From: Panulirus ornatus
Taxonomy: Eukaryota; Arthropoda; Malacostraca; Decapoda; Palinuridae
Reading direction: 5' to 3'
Assembly: GCF_036320965.1 (NCBI RefSeq)
Contig: NC_092279.1
Span: 21,758,929-21,822,928, forward strand
DNA: 64,000 nucleotides
The notes beneath the pieces are model-generated. The model had not been told where the DNA came from. It worked only from the letters and a program-made list of their open reading frames with translations, and did no database searches. A program made the position numbers and the translations under genes. Every line of letters starts with the position of its first letter. Position 1 is the stretch's first letter. This document shows, piece by piece, positions 1-10,330 of the stretch.

Positions 1-1168
1 CGTGTCTTTGGGGGGTGATCCTCTCCAACTGGGGAGGTTGGGGTGAAGGGAGGTTGTGCCTTTAGGGGATGGTCCTCTTTGTGGGGGAGGTTGGGGTGAA
101 GGGTGAGGGAGGAGGTGGTAGGGCGGGGTTGTGTCTGGCGTGTGATCCTCTCCCACCTGGGGAGGACGAGGTGATGGACGGTGATGCGGGGGAGTGGCGG
201 CGGCAACTCCCAGGGTCACTGGCGGGTGGTGTTGGACACGCTACGGGAGGAGGAACTTTTTAGGCGCTGGAGGTGCGGGATGATCGTGTTTGGGGGAGGA
301 GGAGGAGGGTTGAGTGGGATGGGAGGGGGGCATGATGGTGGTGCTAGATGCTAAGGGGGAAGGAGTGGGGGTTGTGATGTTTAGGGCGGGAGACTTCAGC
401 TACTGGTGGTGGTGTGTGGTGGCGGTGATTGGCTGGTGGTGACCGGGCGATAGGTCTGGTGAGTGCTTGATGCTGTGATGTGGGTGTGTTGTGGAGCGAG
501 CGATGTCAGTAGGTGTTGCCTGTGGTACAGTAGTGTGTGTGTGTGTGGGCACCACATACACACACAGGAAAATCACTCGGGACAGGGCAGACGAGAATTT
601 TGAGCGCTCTTGTGTATAAAATACCACGTCCTTCAGAGGACGCAGATGTGGTAATACACGAAAGCGCTCGGGATTCCCTTGCTTCCTTTTCCTGGTGGTG
701 TTTTAACGCATTATAAAGTCACGTGTTTGGTGTGATTTTCTCCATATATATATTGTGATGTATTTTATATTTGTGGCATACGAAGAAAAACGGTGATTCG
801 CGGTTAAGGTCTGGGTTTAGTCTCCAGACCACAGACAGTTCGTTCCACTGTCGCTTTGCCGTTGGCTGCTTTCGATCAGCCAATCTGTGTGTGCGTTGCT
901 GCCGGGCAGACTTGGCGCGTCCGCCACAAGCAGGTCGATCAGGTGCCATTCTTAAAAAGCGATCCCTCCTCCGAATACCATTGCGCTGGTGTCCATGACT
1001 GCGAATTATCTGTCGGCAAGTTGGCTGACGGAGTCTTGGAAGTCGAAATATGTTGTTCCCTGCGAGTCATGACCTTAAGACGCGGTGCGAGCACAGCCAT
1101 GCCCCACGCAGACGCGAGAGACTTGTCAGTATCACGTCCAAGGCGCATGATAGATTACCGCGTGGCCG

Positions 1169-1169
<1 letters not shown>
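1..1169. other. G-rich non-coding DNA, no gene seen
   Basis: Positions 1-460 are strongly G/GGT-biased on the + strand with degenerate GGGGGAGG-like words, which gives spurious glycine-rich frames. A short GT run lies at about 533-548, with an ACACAC run at about 560. From 660 to 1169 the composition is mixed and no domain, splice structure or RNA gene is recognisable. Confidence 0.6.

Positions 1170-1239
<70 letters not shown>
1170..1239 (+). repeat. (CT)n microsatellite, ~35 units
   Basis: Uninterrupted CT dinucleotides. They produce poly-Ser-Leu frames on + and poly-Glu-Arg frames on -, which are artefacts. Confidence 0.97.
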
Positions 1240-1242
<3 letters not shown>

Positions 1243-1526
1243 TCGCGCTAATGGGGCATGTGTGAGGAGGAGCACGACCTCCCTGAACGGCGCGGCGCGG
1301 CACGGCGCGGTGGTTAGACGTGGTATACACCTCGCCGGGTGGGATGGCGTCACACTCCCACCTGCGGCGTAGAGATGTGGTATAGATTTTGAGTGGGCGT
1401 CACCGCCGCGCGTCTCTAGACATTTATTTAGTGGTTCCTTCAGCCTGATTGTTGACTAGTGAGTGGACGATGAGGTAAAGGGGAAGATCATTTAATCTCT
1501 TAAGGCTTTATCGCCTTTATCGTGAC
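1240..1526. other. Unannotated spacer with GCGGC-rich patch
   Basis: A short GC-rich run of CGGCGCGG words lies near 1288-1310. No gene is recognised. Confidence 0.5.
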
Positions 1527-2158
1527 GTGCGTCCGAGCGTGGATGATCAGGGGGAATTCATCCTAGCGTGGATGATCAAGGGGAGACTCATCCTTGCGTG
1601 GATGATCAGGGGGAGACTCATCCTAGCGTGGATGATCAAGGGGAGACTCATCCTAGCGTGGATGATCAAGGGGAGACTCATCCTAGCGTGGTTGATGAGG
1701 GGGAAACTCATCCTAGCGTGGTTGATCAAGGGGAAACTCATCCTAGCGTGGATGATCAAGGGGAGACTCATCCTAGCGTGGTTGATGAGGGGGAAACTCA
1801 TCCTAGCGTGGATGATCAGGGGGAAACTCATCCTAGCGTGGATGATCAAGGGGAGACTCATCCTAGCGTGGTTGATGAGGGGGAAACTCATCCTAGCGTG
1901 GATGATCAAGGGGAAACTCCTCCTAGCGTGGATGATCAAGGGGAGACTCATCCTAGCGTGGTTGATGAGGGGGAAACTCATCCTAGCGTGGTTGATCAAG
2001 GGGAAACTCATCCTAGCGTGGATGATCAAGGGGAAACTCATCCTAGCGTGGATGATCAAGGGGAAACTCATCCTAGCGTGGATGATCAAGGGGAAACTCA
2101 TCCTAGCGTGGTTGATGAGGGGGAAACTCATCCTGGCGTGGATGATCAAGGGGAAACT
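1527..2158 (+). repeat. 30-bp minisatellite, ~21 units
   Basis: A 30-bp unit repeats in perfect register (two units per 60 bases). It starts at TCCTAGCGTGGATGATCAAG and continues with GGGGAGACTCA or GGGGAAACTCA. Variant positions are few and recurrent: GATGATCAAG, GATGATCAGG, GTTGATGAGG and GTTGATCAAG. Because 30 is divisible by three and the unit lacks stops in several frames, long frames open on both strands, including an acidic DDQGETHPSV decapeptide repeat on +. No start context, flanking exon or family supports translation. This is best read as a variable-number tandem repeat. Confidence 0.95.
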
Positions 2159-3121
2159 GTTTATGTAAATGTAGAACTCTGCGTTGATGGAGATGTGGTA
2201 CGTCTGGTTTAGCATGTTCATCATCCCTGCGTTGAACTCGACGTTATTTTAAGGCAATAACGCTGATCCGTTCGTCACAAGCGAAAACTTATGTAAAAAA
2301 AAAGGAAAATTATTTGTACCCGTATGTTCACTTGGGCGTAATTATGTAAACGTGTTCGTCACTGGTAAAATTCCTCCCGAGCAAAAACTCTCTTTATTAT
2401 AAGGTTTTGTACCCCCGTGTGTTGTCTTGGATGTGTGATTACGTAAAGAGTGAATCCGCGTTTGATTAGCGTCCGTGTTGGCGGGAAGTCAGAGCTAGCT
2501 ATCCTCATCAGACCTTCGAAGACCTAGACACCAGATGTGAGGAGGTGGGGGTGTCTTCTGTGGTGTTTGTGTTTACGTTGCGCGCGCACAGCCACTGACT
2601 GCCCCAACACCACTGGTCTTGCCTCTCAACACTCCTACATTTTCCTCAGTTATCCAGTACGGTTTTCCTCCTCCTCCTCCTCCTCCTCTTCCTCCTCCTC
2701 CCTGTTTACACACGGTGTGGCAGGACGATACGTCTTGGTGCAGTGGTGTGAGGACCTTGGGGTCGAGTGGCAGGCACCCAGACGGGAGTATACAAGGCAG
2801 CTTGTCAACCAGGGGTATGTTGATGGTTCTGAGGTTAAGTAAGTATTCGATTATTTTGATTACGTAATCATTTAATGATTTAATTATATTTTTAATGATT
2901 TTTTTTTCTAAAGTGTATCACTCGTCTGAGAAAACATACACGTAGCGCATTTGTGATTGTAAATGTTGTTGTTGTGATGGCCCCGATTGTGGTGGTTGTG
3001 GCGGGGGACCTCCGCAAGATGATGGTGGTGGTGATGGAGAGAGATGTGGGTGGTGGTGGTGATGACGGTGTCGGCAGGCAGGCAGGCGCCTTTGGTCATT
3101 CCTGAAGATTCGAAGCCTCAA

Positions 3122-3123
<2 letters not shown>
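2159..3123. other. Mixed spacer with (TCC)n tract and AT-rich patches
   Basis: Holds a CTC/TCC triplet run at about 2668-2703 and AT-rich sequence at 2840-2920. A GTGGTG-rich stretch lies at 2960-3070. No gene is recognised. Confidence 0.5.

Positions 3124-3192
<69 letters not shown>
3124..3192 (+). repeat. (CT)n microsatellite
   Basis: About 34 uninterrupted CT/TC dinucleotides ending in TCCCTCC. Confidence 0.97.
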
Positions 3193-3196
<4 letters not shown>

Positions 3197-4373
3197 CTGA
3201 GACTTACGAAGCATCTGTCGTCTCCAGAACATTTTCAACTTGGTAATTGCGTACATCCGAGTTTACGGAGGTGTTCTTCATGTAGCCCGAGCTGGGCTCC
3301 ACGGTCATTCGTCTCTTGCAAAGTCATTACCATATTCATTCATTAAGGTGATGTATAGTGATTAGATTGATTGCTTTACGCTTAGCAAATGGTGGCGTTT
3401 GGAATCGCGTTTTATGAGCGCGCGTGGCTGTCGCAACCCAGACGTTGCTCAGGATGTCTGATGATCTTGTACATCTTTACTTCTTGTCTGAGAAGAAGGT
3501 TCACTGGGATCCAGTTCGTGGGTGGTTGGGTTTGAATGTTTGTAGAGAATGATTGTACGTCGTTCGAATCCTCTGCACCAACCAGAGTCCGCCACTGTGC
3601 AGTAAGTAGCACACCACCACTTCTCCACGGCTGTGTTCAGCAAAGTAACAGATCTAGGTTACAGATACAAACGCCTCCAACGTAGCGGCACCGACCCTCG
3701 GGTATGATGGGCAAGCTTTTTTTAACTGTACCCTTGACGAACAGGTCAAAGGTTTACGAGGACGAGGTGACAGGACGTAATTTCGTGTCTTAGATGCGGC
3801 GGCGTATTGTGGACAACAGGGTTGTGATGGGGGGTAAAAAATGGTTGGGATTCTGTACATAAGGAGCTCGTTGGAGGCATGACAGGAGCTCTTGTGATAG
3901 GAGTGTGGCGCAGGCGACGCGAATGTCACCAGCGTACCAGGTGATACGTCAAGTGTTGCGAGGTGCGTAGAGGTGATGGGAACTCCTTGCGAGTGTCGTA
4001 CAGGACGGGGACGCACGTGGTGGGTCTGTGATCGCGAGGCGATAAGGGCACCACACCTCTGGAGTCTGAGGAGAGGAGGGTGAATGGCGAGGTGATAGGG
4101 GGCGTACTGCGTGTGTCGCATCTGGCGAGGTGATTAGGGGAGGGAAGGCGTGACATGACCACAGCTCTCCTGTGTGAGAGTCAGGTAGACGGGTGTGTGG
4201 TGTCGGCCTCCGGGAGGGATGTGGCCAGCAGTGGCGAGGTGGTGATGAGATGATGGTAGTACTGCCACGCGGACATATTTCTCTCCTCGTCATCCTCCGG
4301 TGAGGCGGCTCAGTCTTGAGGTGGTTGCCTTCAGTTGCCAAGTTGCCTGGCTGGCGCCAACACGTCGCCAAGG

Positions 4374-4379
<6 letters not shown>
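3193..4379. other. Unique spacer, no gene recognised
   Basis: No protein family is recognised on either strand. 3688-3760 carries a divergent copy of a dispersed motif (listed separately). 3950-4250 has loosely repeated CGAGGTGAT words, too degenerate to call an array. Confidence 0.5.
3688..3760 (+). repeat. Dispersed short repeat copy (GGGTATAATGG family)
   Basis: GACCCTCGGGTATGATGGGC followed by CCTTGACGAACAGGTCAAAG resembles the better copies at 15926-16010 (+), 9391-9455 (-) and 36410-36465 (+). The shared order is a CGACCCTTGGGTATAATGG-like word, then a word containing TTAGACCT or TTAGGCCT, then TGACC/GACCCT words. The family is not one I can name. Confidence 0.4.

Positions 4380-4442
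<63 letters not shown>
4378..4442 (+). repeat. (CT)n microsatellite
   Basis: About 32 CT/TC dinucleotides without interruption. Confidence 0.97.
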
Positions 4443-4444
<2 letters not shown>

Positions 4445-5086
4445 AAGACCAGATCCCTTGCCTATCTTCTTCGGAACTTTCTCTCTCCTTAAGGCGTATG
4501 ATCTGTTTATTTCCCCTGAGCTTGAGTACGTAGTCTTAAGCCTTGGAAAGTTAATTGTTGATGGTTAGGTTCGTGTGCCGAGGAATTATCTTCAGGTTAA
4601 GAATGTCACCTTTGCTGCCATTGATTAGAATTTACGTTTTGTACAAGACTGGAGGGCCATAACCTTGGAAATAGGTTATAGACGTCTCCATCCCGTGAAA
4701 TGCAGCCTCTGGTCGTAAACTACAACTCGCTGGAAATCCGGACGTGGGAATGCAGTGCACATGGGCATCTTGATATATCCAGCTGGTATCAGCTGTTGGC
4801 TCATCGTTGGTCCAGTTCGCCGACCACCATCGAGAGTCCGTCGCCCAGCTTAGAAGGAGGACCTGACTGTGGATAGAGTTGATATATTTTTTTTCCTCTG
4901 TGACAGGGATAGTTCAGTGATTACCGCGACTTAAATGAGAGGGTTTTTTTTTTGATCAACTGTGATGCTGACAAATTCTACAAAGGAGATGGATGTCACT
5001 GGAAATGTTGGCCTTCAGCTGATCACAAGTTGTACCACTGCCTTGGCCCTTAATGACTTGACTGTAGGTACACATTAGAGCTATAC

Positions 5087-5088
<2 letters not shown>
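4443..5088. other. Unique spacer, no gene recognised
   Basis: Mixed-composition DNA with T-runs at about 4889-4898 and 4943-4953. Nothing similar to a protein, tRNA or repeat elsewhere in the window was found. Confidence 0.5.
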
Positions 5089-5164
<76 letters not shown>

Positions 5165-5180
5165 TTATTTATTTATTTAG
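5089..5180. repeat. (AT)n microsatellite with (TTTA)n tail
   Basis: About 36 AT dinucleotides run to 5160, then TTTA repeats about five times to 5180. Confidence 0.95.
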
Positions 5181-5266
5181 ATATATTGCTATAGGTCAGG
5201 TTGATGTGCGTCATCTAGTATTTGCTGATAACCTTGACGCCAAATGAAATACGTTAAGTACCAAGA

Positions 5267-5335
5267 GCACTTTCGTGTGATTAATATATCGTCAGATGTA
5301 ACTCTCTTGACGATGTATTAATCACACGAAAGTGC
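5267..5335. repeat. Inverted repeat with 28-bp arms
   Basis: The left arm 5267-5294 begins GCACTTTCGTGTGATTAATA. The right arm 5308-5335 ends TTAATCACACGAAAGTGC. The arms are reverse complements with one mismatch over 28 bases, separated by a 13-base loop. The structure could be a small inverted-repeat element, a remnant of a foldback transposon, or the hairpin of a dispersed repeat. No target-site duplication is obvious. The pairing itself is read directly. Confidence 0.85.
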
Positions 5336-5433
5336 ACGTTAGATCATCGTGTTTCAGTTTTCCTAGTGGTGACCAGCAGGGTGGCGCCGAGGGTGGATGA
5401 AGGTAAGCGAGTATGAATATGTACATATGTATA

Positions 5434-5555
<122 letters not shown>

Positions 5556-5640
5556 TATACTCGCCATTTCCCGCGTTTGCGAGGTAGCGTTAAGAACAGA
5601 GGACTGAACCATAGAGGGAATATCCTCACTTGGTTGTGTC
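5556..5640 (-). mobile_element. Retroelement 3' tail fragment (GCGAGGTAGCG family)
   Basis: Contains TCGCCATTTCCCGCGTTTGC and GAGGTAGCGTTAAGAACAGA, then GGGAATATCCTCAC. The same string order occurs inverted at 63670-63832. I recall this sequence as a very common decapod repeat that flanks AT microsatellites. In the orientation where the copy ends at the (TA)n tract, it lies on the minus strand here. Only the tail is present and there is no coding remnant. The retroposon origin is inferred from the shared 3' core with the RT-linked element at 28029-28290. Confidence 0.65.
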
Positions 5641-6068
5641 GAGTGTGGAATACCTCACAGCAAGGAGGCGGGGAAAAGATAACCAGAGCGGTATAGTCGT
5701 CGCCAGAAAGGACTCGGTATGGAGCCACCAGCAGAGACATCTTGCGCTAAGGTCGTCTGTGTAGCTTGGGAGGGGATGTTGAAGCCTGGCTACCCGACAC
5801 TAATCCACGAATTTCTCTTCCACTATCACTAAACAGCCTCGTTATTACCCAGTGATCTGTCTGTTGCTGTTTGAATTCCTAAGTAAACAATTATATGGTA
5901 AATGCAGCCGAGGCTAGCGGGATGTAAACAGAGCAGATAGCGCGTGTGCATCACGCTACATCCTCCCCTGTACACACACACACACACACACACACACGCC
6001 CTGGCCCTCAGCCTCCCGTGGGTATGTAAACATAGGCACCAAAAATACGTACCCGGCAGACCACCCAC

Positions 6069-6104
<36 letters not shown>

Positions 6105-6669
6105 AGGTCGTTCAAACTGTACACCATACGTGTGTGCACAATGGTCGTGACCCGTGGTCCTTGCCAACACCTTTCCCAACCGTTCTCCCATTTTTCTCTA
6201 CCCCCACTTAACTATCCAATCAGAAGGGACGGGGATGGGAGAGAGTGAGAGGGGCGGGCAGGCCAAACCACCGACACCGCGTCAGCTGGCCAACCACACG
6301 CGCCGCCCTTATGTTGGTTCTTTGCCCCGTGCACTGTTGTGGTGTTTCTCGAGACTCGCTCACACGTCTTGAAGCCCCTCCTCATGTCTGCGTTGTGTGG
6401 GGAAGTCGTATGATCTCTGACCCTCCCAGTAGATCAGACTTTAAACAGTGCTGGCTGGGAGTGATCATTTCCTCTACATTTTTTTTTTCAAGAACTTTTT
6501 TTTCTTCATCGTTTTCTCCTTCCTGCTTTGATTGGTGGTGTTCAGGCACGGAGATGTACTAGTGTGGGGAGTGGGTGGCGTCCTCCGGGGAGTGTCTGCA
6601 CTTGTGCCTCTGTTGTCTATTATAGCCTGTTATCATATTGTACGAGGGAGTAATTTTTGCTTCGTTTCG
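5641..6669. other. Spacer with two (CA)n tracts
   Basis: (CA)n tracts lie at 5972-5997 and 6071-6099, with CTACACAC-type flanks. T-runs occur at 6480-6490 and 6497-6504. No gene is recognised. Confidence 0.5.
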
Positions 6670-6836
6670 CTTGCTGTAAAGGCGAGGTGGCATTCCCGGT
6701 GGCTACCCGAGGATGAGCGCGTGGGTTCGAATTCCGGTTGCGGCAGTCGGTCCACAGTCAATCCAACTGTTCATCCTTTTCAAAGGGGGTTGGTCGATAA
6801 ATTGGGTACGTGGCTCAAGCCTGGGTATATATAAGA
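6670..6836 (+). mobile_element. tRNA-derived SINE-like element, copy 1
   Basis: GGTTCGAATTCCGG at 6724-6737 matches the RNA polymerase III B box (GGTTCGANTCC). It is followed by a body containing GCGGCAGTCGGTCCACAGTC, TGTTCATCC and GGTCGATAAATTGGGTACGT, and ends GCCTGGGTATATATAAG. The same body follows a B box on the minus strand at 18624-18786, so this is a dispersed family and not a chance match. The 5' tRNA-like part is degraded and no clear A box is seen. The short TATATATA end mirrors the (TA)n tail of the other copy. Such SINEs are mobilised in trans by LINE machinery. This copy is probably inactive. Confidence 0.72.
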
Positions 6837-7123
6837 ATAAACATAGCGTGCCGTGTCACCTGACATAGAAAAAAAAAATTCCGTTATTTCAATGACTTTT
6901 TTGTGATGTGTATTTCGTACGCTTCTATTTTTGCCCACACAGAAGAGCATTTGAAAGTAATTGTTCATTCAGGAGCATGTTGTCATGTTTCCTTATGACA
7001 AGCCTGGGGTGTGAAGACTCGTGGAAAGGTGTACTAGCCACTCACGATTGGACGAAGCACAGCAAAGTGCGGATGTGGGAGGCAGGCAGAGTACTGCTCC
7101 CAGTCTCCGTCATCAAGCACCAG

Positions 7124-7125
<2 letters not shown>

Positions 7126-7165
<40 letters not shown>
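7126..7165 (+). repeat. (GT)n microsatellite
   Basis: 20 GT dinucleotides, followed 35 bases later by a short CCGCCGCCGCCACCACC run. Confidence 0.95.
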
Positions 7166-7167
<2 letters not shown>

Positions 7168-7371
7168 GGCAGTAGCTTCATATCCTGCACCACACCATCA
7201 GCCGCCGCCGCCACCACCTGCTGCTTGATGGGGGCTGATGTGGCCTAACGAAGGCCTGGCCTGGGTCGACCTCCTCTTCCTCTAGGTCACGTCTGCCAGC
7301 GCTGTTCATCCCTGTTTGTTGCCCTCTTCTTCACGATGAGGTATCCCCCCCTCCCCTACCCCTTGTGTATA

Positions 7372-7374
<3 letters not shown>

Positions 7375-7422
<48 letters not shown>

Positions 7423-7431
7423 GTGTGTGTG
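7375..7431 (+). repeat. Interrupted (GT)n microsatellite
   Basis: GT run broken once by GGGTGGGT. Confidence 0.93.
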
Positions 7432-7819
7432 GCTGTGTGGGTGGGTCGAGGTAGCCATAGTGATGTCATAGTCAACGCGGGGAAGCCAGTTACTGCCTGG
7501 ATCGTAAAGTACATTCAGTCGACCCGTGATGTCGGCTATGATAGAAGGGTCTCTCTCTCCTCTCGTTGGAAAGGGGAGGGAACCCGATACCAGTTTGGTT
7601 CAGCACTGGGGGCGGACGTGTGTCACACACTGCATGACGACATCTGGTGAGTGTGCGATGAACTACGTGTTGTATCTGTACACTGAGCGATTGTAAATAT
7701 TTGGGTGTATATATATATAGTGTGTGTTCGTTGAGAACAATAGTTTGATCACTGTGAACGTGTTTTGCTATTCAACTCTCGAAATCATTATTAAAAAGCT
7801 ATATCTATCTCTCTGCAGT

Positions 7820-7829
<10 letters not shown>
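7432..7829. other. Unique spacer, no gene recognised
   Basis: Mixed sequence with short TATATATA words at 7709-7719. Nothing recognised. Confidence 0.45.

Positions 7830-7901
<72 letters not shown>
7830..7901. repeat. (GT)n-(AT)n microsatellite
   Basis: GTGTGTGTGT at about 7820 passes directly into about 34 AT dinucleotides. Confidence 0.95.
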
Positions 7902-7904
<3 letters not shown>

Positions 7905-8742
7905 TCGTTAGAACTCGAATAAGTGGGAGCGTCTGAGCTACGCGCCAAGGCTTGATTGATGCATTCAGACGGAGGGTCAGACAGTGGACATTAGAGCGCA
8001 GGCGCTGTGGACGCTGGCGGAAAAGTCTCGCGCATGTGCACACTTAGCTGATCCGCAGCTGAGGGTGGGATGCGTGGAAACTTCCTTGTTAATCTGGATG
8101 TGGAGCCCTACGTGCTAAGACAGCCCTGAGTGAAGGCGCTCGTCCTATGAGTACGTCACGAGAATTTATGACAAGGATTTTTGCCTAAAGGCAGGGCTAA
8201 CGCGTAGCGCCCACCACAGGAAAATCTATAGTCGCTAAGAACGAATCATGTGATTTAAGTGTTGTATATGAGATTGAGATATCATTTTTGTCGTTGTTGT
8301 GGACTTTTAAACCAGCAGCCAATTAGTGGGTGAGGAAGAGAGGAACGTTAAACCTACCTGGGCCAAAGAGCTGACACTTGACAGCCAATGAAGTGCTGGC
8401 TGCACTCGTCCCTAATCCTTCCCGATACCCAGGCCTGGGTCGCACCGGTGATATATGCCTCCCCTGGTGCGGTGGCTGCCTGCACCACCTGATGAGCAAG
8501 CAGGAGGTTCGTTCTCTCGCACGTATGCTTATGTGACCGGGGCACCAACCAGTCATACTGGAATTTCCTTGCCATCTGCACCTTATGTTTATGTGATGCT
8601 GACAGACTGCTTGCGTCTGTACCTAATGTTTATGTATTACAGAATGGCTGAAGCCTGTACCTACCTAACATTTAACTGTTACAAGTTTCGTGAAGTCTGA
8701 ACCTCATAACACTGCGATCTCATAACAACTACCACTCCCCCC

Positions 8743-8744
<2 letters not shown>
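7902..8744. other. Unique spacer, no gene recognised
   Basis: No recognised protein, tRNA or repeat family. Weak internal repetition of TTATGTTTATGTGA and CTAATGTTTATGTA words occurs at 8580-8640. Confidence 0.5.

Positions 8745-8801
<57 letters not shown>
8745..8801 (+). repeat. (CT)n microsatellite
   Basis: About 28 TC dinucleotides. Confidence 0.96.
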
Positions 8802-8804
<3 letters not shown>

Positions 8805-9084
8805 GCTTCTCCACGCGTAGCATATTGGTGAGACAAGACTTTTTCACAGCGTATTCCTGACCCTACAGAAGCATGCCCGTGGCAGATGATGCCCGATGGA
8901 CGAGCAGCCGCCGTGATGCGTACGCGCCACCTGGAGTTGGACGCGTGCCCACCTGCACCCGCGTCTCAGACAGCAAACACTGATGGATATCGGGGTCTCA
9001 CATGCCATAATATCTCTCCCCCCTCCTGCCCCAGCCACCCCCTGATGTGTTTGCATTGTTCTGTGTATCATCTGATAGAGACGA

Positions 9085-9215
9085 GCCCTGCATGCAGTCT
9101 TGGTGCTTGGCTTGTGTCATGTATCTCTTGGCTTGTGGCCTGTGCATTGTGCATGTAGTAAGTATCTCTTGGCTTGTGGCTCGTGTCATGTATTCCCTGG
9201 TGCTTGGCTCGAGTT
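9085..9215. repeat. Degenerate short tandem repeat (TTGGCTTGTGGC words)
   Basis: CTTGGCTTGTG, CTTGGCTTGTGGC and GTGCTTGGCT recur four or five times with variable spacing, alternating with GTCATGTATC. The period is too irregular to fix. Confidence 0.5.
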
Positions 9216-9390
9216 AGAGAGCTTCGGTGGTGATGGCGCGGGGTACACACCCATGACACTGCGGTGCACAGGCCGTGGAAGACGGTGAAAAGACAATTTG
9301 CTATTGGCTCATACATACATACACGTCAGTGTATACGTCACTGTGTACTTCATAGAAATGATCTAGGTTGCCACGGTGGAACCAACGTTT

Positions 9391-9455
9391 GACCCAACCC
9401 TCTTAGGGTCAGGTCAGAGGTTGTAGGTCATTATACCCAAGGGGTTAGACCGTTG
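9391..9455 (-). repeat. Dispersed short repeat copy (GGGTATAATGG family)
   Basis: Read on the minus strand: CCCCTTGGGTATAATGACC followed by CCTCTGACCTGACCCT. This matches the copy at 15926-16010 closely in both words and spacing. Confidence 0.6.
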
Positions 9456-9479
9456 AACTCTTGGGGGTAATCGTATCTG

Positions 9480-9776
9480 GGCAAATACGGTCGTGTGTAG
9501 AACCGGTTTGGTTTGATTTGCACCGATATCACCGGTTGGTCTATTGTGTACCGCATGCTCATCCTGTGAGCGGTAGCGCAAAAGGATTACAGAGGTCACG
9601 AAGGGTCTTCGCCTGACTCCAGTGGGCTGATATTCATTACATAGAATTAGTTCATTACATTAGCTTCTGTAAGTTTTACCGACTCGATGCAAAAAGTGGA
9701 TACAAACTTAAAATATCATGTTTTAACAGTTAGGTGTTGTGACTTTTCTAGTAGTGTTTGTTTAGATCTGTTCCTA
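9480..9776 (-). mobile_element. 3' untranslated tail of non-LTR retrotransposon, copy 1
   Basis: Directly follows the RNase H/C-terminal frame (stop at 9774) on the minus strand. Diagnostic words in minus-strand order are TTTAGGAACAGATCTAAAC, GTCGGTAAAACTTACAG, AATATCAGCCCACTGG, GACCCTTCGTGACCTCTGTA, GCGCTACCGCTCACAGGATG and CCGGTGATATCGG. The same order appears at 13330-13645 (+), 50640-50935 (+) and, partly, at 42936-43113 (-). This linkage identifies the dispersed tail as the 3' UTR of this retrotransposon family. Confidence 0.75.
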
Positions 9777-10330
9777 AAAAGGTTCAGTTTTTTCACATTC
9801 TATGATAGAGTGCTCTAGTTTGTTACCAAATCTTCGACCACAAACTGTACAGTTCACAAGAGTAACATCTCCAGTTAGGCCAAAGCGCCAACGGTACCTG
9901 TAGCCTAGCCTTAGTCTAACAGTTACACCATTTTGTAATCTGCTGATCTCATTTCTCTCTCCATATACATGTTTTACTTTACACATTTCACTGTGATGGA
10001 AAATGTTTCTCCTTGTTGTCATCAGAACTCGTCTGTTTGCATCAGAGGTCTGTTGGTACCTTTCCAGTTGCAGTTTCGATGTTTCTGATTGACAACCCAA
10101 TGTTGTTTTCGAATTCTTCACTAAGTGCAAGTTTGGCTAAAGCATCAGCTTTGTCATGCTCACGGAGGCATATGTGAAAGGGAATCCGTAGCAGTTTGGT
10201 TTCACTTCATTGACCGACAGTGTTTTTGATAATTGTCTTTTGTCTTCAGAGACCAACTTGTTACGCTCCGATCCCACGTAAAGAATTAAGAGATAAGTAA
10301 ACTGTCTGTGGCAACGATTTCTACCAGCTC
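9777..10330 (-). mobile_element. Non-LTR retrotransposon RNase H / C-terminal remnant
   Basis: The minus-strand frame 10130-9774 reads RLRLGYRYRWRFGLTGDVTL, then a CTVCGRRF...H...C cluster. This is the C-terminal Cys/His region that follows RNase H in many non-LTR retrotransposons (LR.GH/LRLGY, CxxC...H...C). Just upstream, in another frame, HICLREHDKADALAKLAL is the last RNase H motif (H...E...ADALAK). Still further upstream IVATDSLLIS resembles the RNase H TDS motif. The frames are broken between these pieces and the reverse transcriptase itself is absent, so this is a 5'-truncated dead copy. Known role of the family: copying element RNA into DNA at a nick. The clade (Jockey, I or R1-like) cannot be fixed by eye. 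Confidence 0.75.

Noticed and set aside
1132..1353. Ser-Leu, Glu-Arg, Cys-Val, His-Thr and Tyr-Ile rich frames here and at every dinucleotide tract
   Set aside because: Microsatellites read in frame; not proteins.
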